This document shows, piece by piece, positions 24,974 to 34,334 of a stretch of DNA of 64,000 nt. Position numbers and translations under genes: made by a program. The stretch's first letter is position 1. Each line of letters opens with the position of its first letter. Source of the DNA: Gemmatimonadota bacterium (GTDB taxonomy: Bacteria; JAAXHH01); contig VXRC01000008.1 of NCBI GenBank assembly GCA_009838645.1, positions 1 to 64,000 of the forward strand, read 5' to 3'. Below the pieces are notes generated by a model, which made no database searches, was not told where the DNA came from, and saw nothing but the letters and a program-made list of their open reading frames with translations.

Positions 24974-26518
24974 ATGTCCGTCAATGGAGTAAGGGAAGTC
25001 TGGAAGAGCCGCCTGGGGCTGATTATGGCCATGGCTGGCAACGCCATCGGCCTGGGTAATTTCCTTCGGTTTCCCGTACAGGCGGCCGCCAATGGCGGCG
25101 GCGCCTTCATGATCCCCTATTTCGTCGCGTTCCTGGTCGTGGGCATCCCCATGATGTGGGTGGAATGGAGCGTGGGGCGGTTCGGCGGCAAGCATGGCCA
25201 CGGCACCACCCCGGGCATCCTGTACCGGCTGTGGAAACACCCGGCGGCCAAGTACATCGGCGTGCTCGGCATCGCGGCGCCGGTCGCCTTCGCCCTGTAC
25301 TACTCCTACGTGCAGTCGTGGACCCTGGCCTACAGCTTCTTCTCCCTGACCGGCCAGTACTTCGGCATTACCTCCCAGGCGGAGATGGGCGCGTTCCTGA
25401 GCAGCTTTCAGGGTGTCACCGAGAGTGCCTACTTCAGCAGTGTCGCCACCGCCTACATCTTCTTCCTCATCAACCTGGGCATCGTCTTCTGGGTGCTGAG
25501 CCGGGGCGTGGTACGGGGCATCGAGACCCTGGCCAAGTTCGCCATGCCCATGCTGTTGATCTTTGCCATCGTGCTGGTGGCCCGGGTACTGACGCTGGGT
25601 ACGCCCGATCCGGCCTTTCCCGATCGCAGCGTCATGGCCGGTTTCGCCTGGATCTGGAACCCGGACCTCAGCCGTCTTACCGAAGGCGGCGTGTGGCTCG
25701 CGGCAGCGGGACAGATCTTCTTCTCCCTCGGCATCGGCATCGGCAGCATGCAGTGCTACGCGAGTTACGTCCGCGCCCGTCAGGACGTCGCCCTCACCGG
25801 CCTGACCACTTCCATGAGCAACGGTTTCGCCGAGGTGGTGCTCGGAAGCTCCATCGCGATCCCGGTCGCCGTGGCCTTCTTCGGCGTCACCGCCACCGAG
25901 GCGATCGCGACGGGCGGCGCGTACGACCTGGGGTTCCAGTCCATGCCCCTGATCTTCCAGCAACTGCCCCTGGGCCAGTTCATCGGGACGCTGTGGTTCG
26001 GCCTGCTGTTCTTCGCGGGGATTACCTCGACGGTGGCCCTGACGCAGCCGCCCATGGCCTTCCTGCAGGATGAGATGGGGTGGCCGCGCAAGAAGGCCGC
26101 CATATTCGTCATCTCCTGCCTGTTCCTCTTCGGCAACTTCATCGTCTTCAATATCGAGCACGGCGTCATCAACGAACTGGATTTCTGGATCGGGACCGTG
26201 GGCCTGGTGGTCTTCTCCTTCTTCGAGATCATCATCTTCGCCTGGATCTTCGGCATGGACAAGGCCTGGGAGGAGATCAACGAAGGCGCGGCCATCCGGA
26301 TACCGCGGATATTCTACTACATGATCAAGTACGTCACGCCGGCCTCGCTGGCGGTCCTGCTGGTCGTGTGGACCTATCAGGCCGGTTTCGACATTCTCCT
26401 GCTACGCAACGTCGACCCGGTGGACATCCCGTATCTGCTGATAACGCGCGGTATCATCGTGGCGCTGATCCTCGTGGGCGTGTTCCAGGTGCGGCGCGTT
26501 TCGAAGAACTGGAAATGA
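24974..26518 (+). CDS. Sodium-dependent transporter, NSS/SNF family
   Basis: A 514-residue inner-membrane symporter of the neurotransmitter:sodium symporter family (LeuT-like), importing amino acids or similar amines with Na+. The first helix carries the family signature MAGNAIGLGNFLRFPVQAA (about 16-34), with NGGGAFMIPYF after it. I count about twelve hydrophobic helices; the last third contains SLGIGIGSMQCYASYV and FVISCLFLFGNFIVF. AAGGAG is 6 bases before the ATG. Its place between a D-threonine-aldolase-like gene and an aminotransferase suggests it imports their substrate. Confidence 0.92.
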   Translation: MSVNGVREVWKSRLGLIMAMAGNAIGLGNFLRFPVQAAANGGGAFMIPYFVAFLVVGIPMMWVEWSVGRFGGKHGHGTTPGILYRLWKHPAAKYIGVLGIAAPVAFALYYSYVQSWTLAYSFFSLTGQYFGITSQAEMGAFLSSFQGVTESAYFSSVATAYIFFLINLGIVFWVLSRGVVRGIETLAKFAMPMLLIFAIVLVARVLTLGTPDPAFPDRSVMAGFAWIWNPDLSRLTEGGVWLAAAGQIFFSLGIGIGSMQCYASYVRARQDVALTGLTTSMSNGFAEVVLGSSIAIPVAVAFFGVTATEAIATGGAYDLGFQSMPLIFQQLPLGQFIGTLWFGLLFFAGITSTVALTQPPMAFLQDEMGWPRKKAAIFVISCLFLFGNFIVFNIEHGVINELDFWIGTVGLVVFSFFEIIIFAWIFGMDKAWEEINEGAAIRIPRIFYYMIKYVTPASLAVLLVVWTYQAGFDILLLRNVDPVDIPYLLITRGIIVALILVGVFQVRRVSKNWK

Positions 26519-26553
26519 GATCGAAATCGTGGTATTGACGGTGTAATGCCGCT

Positions 26554-27633
26554 ATGAGCACGGACAACGAAGCCTATCGAAGCATCGGTCTTCCTCCCGG
26601 CATCATCCGCCTGAGCCGGAACGAGAACCCCATCGGGCCTTCCCCGTCCGTCATCGAAGCCGTCAAGGCGCGGTGCGCCCGGATCAACCGGTACGAGGAC
26701 CCAGACCAGATAGCCCTCTTCCGCAAACTGGCCGAACTGCACGGCGTACCCCACGATGAGAAGCTCGCCCTCCCCGGGGCTGGTTCGGACGGCGCCTGGA
26801 TCCGCGTGGGCGACGGTTCCGAGCATCTGATGCACGCCATGGCCCGGGCTTTTCTCTCCCCGGGAGACGAACTCATCGAGCCCCATCCATCCTTCGGGTT
26901 GATGTCCCGTTACGCGGAGGAATCGGGTGCCCGCGCCGTACGGACGCCTTTGACGGCCGATTACGTCTACGATCTGGAAGCCATGGCCGCGGCCGTCAAC
27001 GAGCGGACCCGCATGGTCGTCATCACCAATCCCAACAATCCCACGGGTACCATCGTCACCCACGACGCGCTTTCAAGCTTCGTCGCCGGCCTGCCGGAAC
27101 GGGTGATGGTCCTGGTGGACGAGGCCTACGCGGACCTGGCGGAGGATCTGGCCTGCGCCGATGGCGCCGGTCTCGCGCGGGAGTTCGAGTACGTCCTGGT
27201 GGTCCGTACTTTTTCCAAGGGTTACGGCCTGGCGGGATTCCGCTTCGGCTATGGCGTGGCCCAGCCTCGAACGATGAAGCGCGTCCGTGCGTTCCACGGC
27301 GGATCGCCCAGCGCCATGGTCCTGACCGCGGCCATCGCCGCCCTCGATGACCCGGATCACGTACTGCGCACCCGGAACGCGGCGAGCGCGTCCAAGGCGA
27401 TCTACTACGAGGCCTGCGAAGAACTCGGACTCGAGTATGTCCGCAGCGAGGCGGCCTTCGTCCTGATCGCCGTGGGAGACGCCGCCGCCGTGACGGCCTC
27501 CCTGGCCGAGCGCGGTATACTCGTCATCAACGCCGAGGCATCCTGGGGTCTGAAGGGCATGATCCGGGTCTCCTACGGCAACGAGCAGGAAAGCCGGATT
27601 TTCGTCGAGGCCCTGCGGGAAATCCTTAGCTGA
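26554..27633 (+). CDS. HisC-like PLP aminotransferase
   Basis: A 359-residue fold-type I aminotransferase of the histidinol-phosphate aminotransferase subfamily. It has LSRNENPIGPSPSV (about 20-33), VVITNPNNPTGTIV (about 151-164), VDEAYADL (about 190-197), the PLP lysine in RTFSKGYGLAGFRFGYG (about 221-237) and MIRVSYGNEQES at the end. It could complete histidine synthesis with HisB in the same operon. HisC-like enzymes also act on phenylalanine, threonine phosphate or other amino acids, and the catabolic neighbours make that equally possible. No strong ribosome site is seen before the ATG. The gap to the next gene is 10 bases. Confidence 0.87.
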   Translation: MSTDNEAYRSIGLPPGIIRLSRNENPIGPSPSVIEAVKARCARINRYEDPDQIALFRKLAELHGVPHDEKLALPGAGSDGAWIRVGDGSEHLMHAMARAFLSPGDELIEPHPSFGLMSRYAEESGARAVRTPLTADYVYDLEAMAAAVNERTRMVVITNPNNPTGTIVTHDALSSFVAGLPERVMVLVDEAYADLAEDLACADGAGLAREFEYVLVVRTFSKGYGLAGFRFGYGVAQPRTMKRVRAFHGGSPSAMVLTAAIAALDDPDHVLRTRNAASASKAIYYEACEELGLEYVRSEAAFVLIAVGDAAAVTASLAERGILVINAEASWGLKGMIRVSYGNEQESRIFVEALREILS

Positions 27634-27643
27634 AAGGCACGCA

Positions 27644-29065
27644 ATGCCTGAATCCGAACTGTGCTTCACCCCGGCGACCGACCTGGTCCGCATGATCCGC
27701 CGCAAGGACGTATCCGTGACGGAGGTCATGGAGGCCCACCTGGCCCAGGTCGACCGGGTGAATCCCGCCGTGAACGCCATCGTCACCTACCATCCCGACC
27801 AGGCGCTGGACGGCGCCCGGAAGGCCGACGAGGCCATCGCGCGAAACGAAGTGCGTGGACCCCTCTTCGGCCTGCCCATCGCCCACAAGGACCTGGTACT
27901 GACCAAAGGCGTCCGGACCACCTACGGTTCGCCGATCTTCCGCGATTTCGTCCCGGGACAGGACGAACTGATCGTGGAGCGGCTGAAGCAAGCGGGGGCG
28001 ATCTCCTTCGGCAAGACCAACGTGCCGGAATTCGGCGCAGGATCCCAGACCTTCAATCCGGTCTTCGGCGCGACGCTGAACCCCTACGACACGACCCGGA
28101 CCTGCGGCGGCAGCAGCGGAGGCGCCGCCGTGGCGCTGGCCTGCGGCATGCTGCCCATCGCCGACGGCAGCGACATGGGCGGCTCGTTGCGCAACCCGGC
28201 CAACTTCTGCAACGTGGTGGGGCTGCGGTCCGCGCCGGGACGCGTGCCGAGATGGCCGTCCATCAACGCCTGGGGCAAGCTCAGCGTCCAGGGTCCCATG
28301 GCCCGGACGGTGGCGGACGCCGCGCTCATGCTCAGCGCCATAGCGGGTCCCGATCCCCGTGCGCCCCTTGCCATCCGGGAGCCGGGACAGCCCTTCGCCA
28401 TGCCGCTTGAACGCGACTTCAAGGGGGTAAGCGTCGCCTGGAGCATGGACTTCGGCGGGCTGCCCGTGGATCCTGAAGTCGTCTCGGCCATCGAGGCGAA
28501 GCGCGGGGTATTCGAGGATCTGGGCATGACCGTCAAACCGGGCCAACCCGATTTCTCCGAGGCCGACGAGGTGTTCAAGACGTTGCGGGCGTGGAGCTTC
28601 ATCCAGGGATACGGCGACCTCCTCGAGACGCACCGCGACCAGATCAAGGACACAGTCATCTGGAACCTCGAAGCCGGATTCGCCCTTACGGGGCCGCAGA
28701 TCGCCCGCGCGGAGGTGGACCGGACCACCCTGTACCACCGGGTCCGGCGGTTCATGGAACACCACGATTTCATAATCTTCCCCGTGAGCCAGGTCCCGCC
28801 CTTCGACGTGAATACGCCCTACCCCACGGAAATCGACGGCGTGCAGATGGAGACCTACATCGACTGGATGAAGTCGTGCTACTACGTCACCGTCACCGGC
28901 CTGCCCGCCATCTCCGTGCCTTGCGGTTTCACTTCATCGGGCCTGCCCGTGGGACTGCAGATCGTCGGACGGCACGAGGACGAACTCGGCGTCCTTCAAC
29001 TCGCCCACGCCTTCGAACAGGCGACCGGGACCTGGAAGAGGCGCCCGCCCGTGGCCGGGGCATGA
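27644..29065 (+). CDS. Amidase signature family protein
   Basis: A 473-residue amidase with the Ser-cisSer-Lys triad: Lys in LPIAHKDLVLTKG (about 75-87), and the two serines in the Gly/Ser-rich segment CGGSSGGAAVALACGMLPIADGSDMGGSLRNPA (about 149-181). The end GLPAISVPCGFTSSGLPVGLQIVG is typical of the family. It hydrolyses carboxamides. With no GatB/GatC genes nearby and its catabolic neighbours, it is more likely a degradative amidase than GatA. It follows the aminotransferase by 10 bases and is likely in the same operon. Confidence 0.9.
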   Translation: MPESELCFTPATDLVRMIRRKDVSVTEVMEAHLAQVDRVNPAVNAIVTYHPDQALDGARKADEAIARNEVRGPLFGLPIAHKDLVLTKGVRTTYGSPIFRDFVPGQDELIVERLKQAGAISFGKTNVPEFGAGSQTFNPVFGATLNPYDTTRTCGGSSGGAAVALACGMLPIADGSDMGGSLRNPANFCNVVGLRSAPGRVPRWPSINAWGKLSVQGPMARTVADAALMLSAIAGPDPRAPLAIREPGQPFAMPLERDFKGVSVAWSMDFGGLPVDPEVVSAIEAKRGVFEDLGMTVKPGQPDFSEADEVFKTLRAWSFIQGYGDLLETHRDQIKDTVIWNLEAGFALTGPQIARAEVDRTTLYHRVRRFMEHHDFIIFPVSQVPPFDVNTPYPTEIDGVQMETYIDWMKSCYYVTVTGLPAISVPCGFTSSGLPVGLQIVGRHEDELGVLQLAHAFEQATGTWKRRPPVAGA

Positions 29066-29130
29066 GCAGGCCGATCGGCTATACCTGGGCAGCCAGGCCC
29101 GCCTGACCCTCTTACCCGAAGAGCACATCC

Positions 29131-30489
29131 ATGTCCACCAGGGCGGAAATTGTCATCTGCGGCGCGGGCGTGGCCGGTGTGTCCGCCGCGTATCATCTCG
29201 TCGTTCGCCGCGGCGTGAGGAACGTCGTGCTCGTCGACGAAAGGCCGCCGCTTTCCCTGACCAGCGCGTACGGGACCGAAGCCTATCGCAACTGGTGGCC
29301 CGACCTGCCCATGTTCCGGTTCATCAGCCGGAGCATCGACCTGCTGGAGGATGTGGCGGCGGAAAGCGGGAACGCGGTCCGGATGAACCGCAGGGGCTAC
29401 GTCTTTCTGACCGGCGACCCTCGCCGCATCCCGGAGCTCGAAAAAGAGGCGGAAGCGGTTGCCGGCCTGGGTGGCGGCGCCCTGCGCATTCATCACGACC
29501 GTGAGTCCTACGTGCCTTCGCAGCCGGAGGGACTGCAACCGGACCTGACGGGCGCCGACCTCGTACTGGATACGGAGACGATCGCAAGGCTGTTTCCCTT
29601 TCTCACGGACGATACGGCCGCCATGCTGCACGTGCGCCGCTGCGGCTGGATGGACGTCCCCTCGCTGGGCCGGTGGATGCTCGACCGAATCGATGCCTGC
29701 GGAGGCAAGATCGTCAGTGACCGAATCGCGGGCGTCGACACGAGGAACAACCGGGTCACGGGCGTAAGGCTGACATCCGGATCGTCGATCGAGACCGGTA
29801 AGCTTGTTCTTGCCGCCGGACCAATGGTCCAGGAGGCCGGCCGGATGCTGGACCTGGATATACCGGTCTTCATGGAACTGCACGGCAAGATCATCGTGGA
29901 GGACACGGCCGGCATCCTGCCGCCCGATGCACCTATGTTGATCTGGACGGATCCGGTCGAGCTGGTCTGGGACGACGACGAACGCAGGAGACACGCCGCC
30001 GATCCAGACGCCCGCCATCTCATCGAACCCTTTGCCGCGGGGCTTCACATCCGGCCCCGCTTCCGGGACGGAAAACAGACTTTCCTGGGCATCTGGACCT
30101 ACGACATAGCGCCAGGAGAGGCGGTGTTCCCACTCGTGTTCGATCCGGCCTATCCGATGATCGTCCTGCGCGGGCTTGCGCGGATGATCCCCGGCATGCG
30201 GTCCTATTTCGATAGGGCGGACGCAATGCCGGTGGACGGCGGCTACTACTGCAAGACCCCGGACAACCGGCCGCTGATCGGACCGCTGCCCATCGAAGGC
30301 ACTTACATCGCCGGGGCGCTGTCCGGTTACGGCGTGATGGGTTCGCAGGCGGCGGGAGAACTGGTCGCTGCCCATGTCACCGGTGAAGCATTGCCCGACT
30401 ACGCGCAGTCTTTCTCCTTTGATCGTTTCGACGGTCTTTCGGCCGCCGATTTGGCCGGCATGGGGGATGCGACGCGCGGGCAACTGTGA
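29131..30489 (+). CDS. FAD-dependent oxidoreductase (DAO family)
   Basis: A 452-residue flavoprotein with the dinucleotide-binding motif IVICGAGVAGVSAAYHLV (about 7-24), a following acidic strand end VVLVDERPP, and the C-terminal signature GGYYCKTPDNRPLIGPLPIEGTYIAGALSGYGVMGSQAAGELVA. It resembles sarcosine, dimethylglycine and D-amino-acid oxidases, which oxidise C-N bonds. The substrate is unknown. It is the last gene of the hisB-to-oxidoreductase run, 65 bases after the amidase. Together with the aldolase-like enzyme, transporter and amidase it suggests an amino compound degradation route. Confidence 0.88.
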   Translation: MSTRAEIVICGAGVAGVSAAYHLVVRRGVRNVVLVDERPPLSLTSAYGTEAYRNWWPDLPMFRFISRSIDLLEDVAAESGNAVRMNRRGYVFLTGDPRRIPELEKEAEAVAGLGGGALRIHHDRESYVPSQPEGLQPDLTGADLVLDTETIARLFPFLTDDTAAMLHVRRCGWMDVPSLGRWMLDRIDACGGKIVSDRIAGVDTRNNRVTGVRLTSGSSIETGKLVLAAGPMVQEAGRMLDLDIPVFMELHGKIIVEDTAGILPPDAPMLIWTDPVELVWDDDERRRHAADPDARHLIEPFAAGLHIRPRFRDGKQTFLGIWTYDIAPGEAVFPLVFDPAYPMIVLRGLARMIPGMRSYFDRADAMPVDGGYYCKTPDNRPLIGPLPIEGTYIAGALSGYGVMGSQAAGELVAAHVTGEALPDYAQSFSFDRFDGLSAADLAGMGDATRGQL

Positions 30490-30600
30490 ACGACATGTGT
30501 GTCGCTTTCCGCGGACCGTTGCAGGCAGGCCAGCACGGAACGGATATGCGCGGTTTTCTGTGGACTGGCCGGATCGCGGCGCATACGGCAAGGGATCCCG

Positions 30601-32067
30601 ATGAATGCTTTAATGATCCAGGGCACGGCCTCGGGCGTCGGCAAAACGCTGCTTGTTGCAGGGTTATGCCGGCTACTTGCGCGTTCCGGGGTGAAAGTGG
30701 CTCCTTTTAAACCGCAGAACATGAGCAACGCGTCCTCCGCCTGTCCCTCCGGTGGTGAAATCGGACGGGCGCAGGCCCTGCAGGCCTTCGCATCCGGCAT
30801 CGAACCCACCGTGGATATGAACCCCGTCCTGATCAAGCCGGAGGCCGACAACGTGGCGCAACTGGTCGTAGGCGGCGAGGTACGGGGCAAGCTCATGGCC
30901 GGTCGGTTCAAGGAAGACCGGGGCGGACTGATGCCCGAGGTTGTGGCGGCGTTCGACCGGTTGCGCCATGCCCATGACTGGATCGTCGTGGAAGGCGCGG
31001 GATCGCCGGCGGAACCCAATCTCCGCGAGGGAGACATCGCCAACATGGGTTTTGCCCGTGCCGCCGGCATCCCGGTATGGCTGGTCGGGGACATCGACCG
31101 CGGGGGTGTTTTTGCCGCCCTGCTCGGTACGATGACGGCCCTGGAATCGGATGACCGCAGGCTCGTGAAGGCGATGATCGTCAATCGATTCCGGGGTGAA
31201 GCTTCCCTGCTGGGCGACGTATTCCAATGGCTCGAAGGCCGAACGGGCACGCCCGTGCTCGGCTGGTTGCCGTATTTTCAGGACTTGGGACTCCCGGAAG
31301 AAGACACCCCCTACACGGGCATGGATCGCTCGTCGCGTGCCGCGAAATCCGGGGACGACCTCAAGTTGCGTGTCGCCGGCATTCACTATCCGAGAGCGAG
31401 CAACACGACCGACCTGGATCCCTTCCTGCACGACCCGGAGGTGGATTTTGCCTGGCTGCGCGACCCCTCTGAACTGACTGGACCGCCTGGATGGGATCTG
31501 GTCGTCCTGCCCGGATCGAAGTCCACTTCCGCCGATCTCGCGTGGCTGAGGGAGCGCGGCTGGACACCGGCTCTCGAACGGCACCTTCGATACGGGGGAT
31601 GCCTGCTGGGTATCTGCGGCGGGGCGCAAATGCTCGGGAGACGTATTCTGGATCCCAGGGAGATAGAAGGACCCGCCGCTACGGATGGCCTGGCCTGGCT
31701 GCCTATCGAAACCGAGATGCAACCGGACAAGCGGGTTCATCCGTTGACGGCCCGGGCTAAATGGCCTGCTGATTTACCGTTCAGCGGGTACGAGATCCGG
31801 CACGGACGAAGCAACGAGGTTCCCGAGCTGTTCCCCTTCTGCGCCCGCTCCGACGACGGCCAGGTGATGGGCACGTTCATCCATGGACTCTTCGATGATG
31901 GGAAGTACCGCGGCGCGGTACTCGAATCCTGGCTGAACTGGAAGAGCGATTCCGAAGAGCACATCACGGCCCGGTGGACCCGCGACCTGGACCGGATCGC
32001 CGACGCCATGGCTGAAAACCTGGATCTCTCGCTCCTTGCTGGCAGAATCGGAATCAGTCTGGGTTGA
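30601..32067 (+). CDS. cobQ: Cobyric acid synthase
   Basis: A 488-residue ATP-dependent amidotransferase that amidates four side chains of adenosyl-cobyrinic acid a,c-diamide in cobalamin synthesis. The N-terminal dethiobiotin-synthetase-like domain starts MIQGTASGVGKTLLVAGLCR and KVAPFKPQNMSNAS. The C-terminal class I glutaminase domain has the catalytic Cys in LGICGGAQMLG (about residue 339), with VMGTFIHGLFDD giving the catalytic His. I chose ATG 30601 because AAGGGA precedes it by about 7 bases and it gives the standard N-terminus; the frame is open to 30499. No other cob genes lie next to it. A cobalamin riboswitch and receptor occur at 47-49 kb. Confidence 0.95.
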   Translation: MNALMIQGTASGVGKTLLVAGLCRLLARSGVKVAPFKPQNMSNASSACPSGGEIGRAQALQAFASGIEPTVDMNPVLIKPEADNVAQLVVGGEVRGKLMAGRFKEDRGGLMPEVVAAFDRLRHAHDWIVVEGAGSPAEPNLREGDIANMGFARAAGIPVWLVGDIDRGGVFAALLGTMTALESDDRRLVKAMIVNRFRGEASLLGDVFQWLEGRTGTPVLGWLPYFQDLGLPEEDTPYTGMDRSSRAAKSGDDLKLRVAGIHYPRASNTTDLDPFLHDPEVDFAWLRDPSELTGPPGWDLVVLPGSKSTSADLAWLRERGWTPALERHLRYGGCLLGICGGAQMLGRRILDPREIEGPAATDGLAWLPIETEMQPDKRVHPLTARAKWPADLPFSGYEIRHGRSNEVPELFPFCARSDDGQVMGTFIHGLFDDGKYRGAVLESWLNWKSDSEEHITARWTRDLDRIADAMAENLDLSLLAGRIGISLG

Positions 32068-32092
32068 AGTGTTCCTTCCAGGTGATTTTGTA

Positions 32093-32121
32093 TTGGTCCT
32101 GTGTCGGGCCGATGGTATAAT
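32093..32121 (+). promoter_or_regulatory. Promoter upstream of the amidohydrolase gene
   Basis: TTGGTC (32093-32098), 17 bases, TATAAT (32116-32121), about 110 bases before the amidohydrolase start. The leader contains a short hairpin ACCCT/AGGGT (about 32187-32204). Confidence 0.6.
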
Positions 32122-32233
32122 CTCTCTTTTCGGATTACATGCCAGGTCCGATTTGAATGCCATGTCTAATGTAATCGCGGCGCCCCATACCCTGACGATA
32201 GGGTAACTCGCCCTGCACTAGATCGGAGACACC

Positions 32234-33361
32234 ATGACCACAACGCCCGCACACGAATACGACCTGCTCATACGGTCGGGCCGCGTGTTCTGCGCGGAAA
32301 CCGGCCTGGACGAACCGGGTGCCGTGGCGGTGAAAGACGGGCGCATCGCGGCGTCCGGACCCGGGGTCGAGGGTTCCGCCGCCATGACGTTCGATTTTCC
32401 CGACGCCGTGGCGATGCCGGGGCTGGTGGACCTGCACGCCCATCCGGCCCGGGGCGGTTCGCGTTACGGCGTCGACCCCGACGCCCATTTCCTGTCCCGG
32501 GGCGTCACGACGGTCATGTCCCAGGGCGACGCCGGTGCCAGCAACTGGCCGGCCTACCGGGACCGCGTGATCCGGGCATGCAGGACGCGGGTGATCCTCG
32601 CCATCAACCTCTCGATCCACGGCGAATCCCATCCGGATGCCTGCTTCCCGGACCTGGAGGCCGCGGACGTAGACGCTTGCGTTTCGGCCATCGAATCCGG
32701 AGGAGACGCCATCTGGGGCATCGCGGCCAATACGGGACCCAGCAATCCCACACCGCCCAGAGAGATCATGCACCGGGCGCTGGCTGCCTCCGAACGAACC
32801 GGCAAACCCCTGCTGGTCGGCACGCGCCTGTCCAGCGACTGGTCACTCGACGACCAGTTGCCGCTGCTGCGAGCCGGAGACGTGGTCACTTACTGCTTCA
32901 ACGATTTCCCCGAAAGCGTGGTGAAGGACGGGAAGATCCGGACCAGCGTCCGCGACGCCCGAGAACGGGGCGTACTCTTCGATATCGGCCACGGCATGCG
33001 GTCCTTCAGTTTCCCGGTCGCCGAGTCGGCCATCGCCGACGGATTCCTGCCCGATACCATATCCACCGACCAGTACAGCCGCCACGTGGGGAGCGACCCG
33101 CAGCACGACCTGCCCCGGACGCTGTCCAAGCTGATCGCGGCCGGCATGGCGGAACGCGACGCCTTCCTGCGGGTGACGAGCCGTCCCGCGGAAGTCCTGG
33201 GACTGCAGGGCGAGATCGGCACCCTGCGCGTTGGCGCCTGCGGCGACGTGGCGGTGCTGCGCTGGAACGATGACGTGCCGCCGCTGCGGGACGTGGACGG
33301 GGCGGAACGGCCGGGCGGTTGCTGGGAACCCCTGCTCACGGTCCGGGCGGGCATCGTGTAA
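32234..33361 (+). CDS. Amidohydrolase/deacetylase family metalloenzyme
   Basis: A 375-residue amidohydrolase. The metal-binding H-x-H is in MPGLVDLHAHPARGG (about 59-73). Further ligands are likely in LAINLSIHGES, VLFDIGHGMRSFSF and DTISTDQYSRH (Asp near 275). The end (LGLQGEIGTLRVGACGDVAVLRW) is the small composite beta-domain. It resembles the deacetylase/D-aminoacylase and dihydroorotase-like branch that acts on N-acylated amino acids or sugars. GGAG lies 5 bases before the ATG. It is followed by an NHL-repeat protein 47 bases later. Substrate unknown. Confidence 0.87.
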   Translation: MTTTPAHEYDLLIRSGRVFCAETGLDEPGAVAVKDGRIAASGPGVEGSAAMTFDFPDAVAMPGLVDLHAHPARGGSRYGVDPDAHFLSRGVTTVMSQGDAGASNWPAYRDRVIRACRTRVILAINLSIHGESHPDACFPDLEAADVDACVSAIESGGDAIWGIAANTGPSNPTPPREIMHRALAASERTGKPLLVGTRLSSDWSLDDQLPLLRAGDVVTYCFNDFPESVVKDGKIRTSVRDARERGVLFDIGHGMRSFSFPVAESAIADGFLPDTISTDQYSRHVGSDPQHDLPRTLSKLIAAGMAERDAFLRVTSRPAEVLGLQGEIGTLRVGACGDVAVLRWNDDVPPLRDVDGAERPGGCWEPLLTVRAGIV

Positions 33362-33408
33362 AATCGGTTACGTGGTTCAGGTCCACGGTCAACCCGGGAG
33401 ATTCCAAC

Positions 33409-34266
33409 ATGGTATACGGATCCGGAAACTACACCTACGAACGCGTCGAGGGCTGGGGAGGCGGCGCATCCGGTCGGGACCTCGGCGTGGTATCTTCCAT
33501 GGCCGTGGACTCGCAGGACCGCGTGCACGTGATCGACCGGGAGCCCAATCCCGCCATCGTCGTCTACGACCGGGACGGACGGTTCCTGTACGACTGGGGT
33601 CAGGACCTCTTCAAGGTGCCCCACTCTATCTGGATCAGTGAAGACGACATCATCTACATTACTGAAGTAGAACTGCATACGGTCATGACCTTCACCCTCG
33701 AAGGCAAGATGCTCTCCATGCTCGGCACGCCCGGCAGGCCGGGCGCATTGGGCCAGCCTTTTAATTCACCTACCTGGGCGGTGCTCGGCCTGGACGACGA
33801 CCTTTACGTGACCGACGGCTACGGCCAGCATTACGCCCACCGTTTCACGACGGACGGGGAGCTGCGCTGTACCTGGGGCGGTCACGGCAGCGAGGCGGGA
33901 CAGTTCGATACGCCCCACTGCGTCCGGGTCGACAGGGACGGCCGGGTCCTGATCGTGGACCGGGGGAACGCGCGGGTGCAGATTTTCGACGCCGAAGGTC
34001 GGTACCTCGACTCATGGGACCATCTGCTGGCCGCCAACGACCTGTATATCGACAGGGATGATGTGGTGTATCTTGCCGAAGCACCGGGAAGAGTCAGCAT
34101 CCTCAACCTGGACGGCGAGGTCCTGTCGCAATGGGGTAACCGGGACGACAAGGACGGTGTATTCGTGGACGCGCCCCACGGGATCTGGGTGGATGCCCAC
34201 GGGGACGTCTACGTGTGCGAAGTACCTTTCGCGCACAACCGTATTCAGAAGTACCGGCGGGTATAG
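33409..34266 (+). CDS. NHL-repeat beta-propeller protein
   Basis: A 285-residue protein built from about six NHL-type blades. Recurrent blade patterns are VVSSMAVDSQDRVHVIDREPNPAIVVYDRDG, PHCVRVDRDGRVLIVDRGNARVQIFDAEGRYL and PHGIWVDAHGDVYVCEV. It resembles the peptidyl-alpha-hydroxyglycine alpha-amidating lyase group, though many relatives are only binding scaffolds. There is no signal peptide. I chose ATG 33409 because GGGAG lies 8 bases upstream; the frame is open to 33319, overlapping the amidohydrolase. Function unproven. Confidence 0.85.
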   Translation: MVYGSGNYTYERVEGWGGGASGRDLGVVSSMAVDSQDRVHVIDREPNPAIVVYDRDGRFLYDWGQDLFKVPHSIWISEDDIIYITEVELHTVMTFTLEGKMLSMLGTPGRPGALGQPFNSPTWAVLGLDDDLYVTDGYGQHYAHRFTTDGELRCTWGGHGSEAGQFDTPHCVRVDRDGRVLIVDRGNARVQIFDAEGRYLDSWDHLLAANDLYIDRDDVVYLAEAPGRVSILNLDGEVLSQWGNRDDKDGVFVDAPHGIWVDAHGDVYVCEVPFAHNRIQKYRRV

Positions 34267-34334
34267 CGAGATCGCAAACGGCGCGTTATGAGACCGAAAA
34301 CGGAGCGCAGCGGTTCAGTGGAAGGAACAACACA

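Noticed and set aside
24920-26161. 413-codon minus-strand frame
   Set aside because: Antisense to the NSS transporter; His/Asp/Gly-rich shadow text.
28996-30591. 531-codon minus-strand frame
   Set aside because: Antisense to the FAD oxidoreductase; no recognisable domain.
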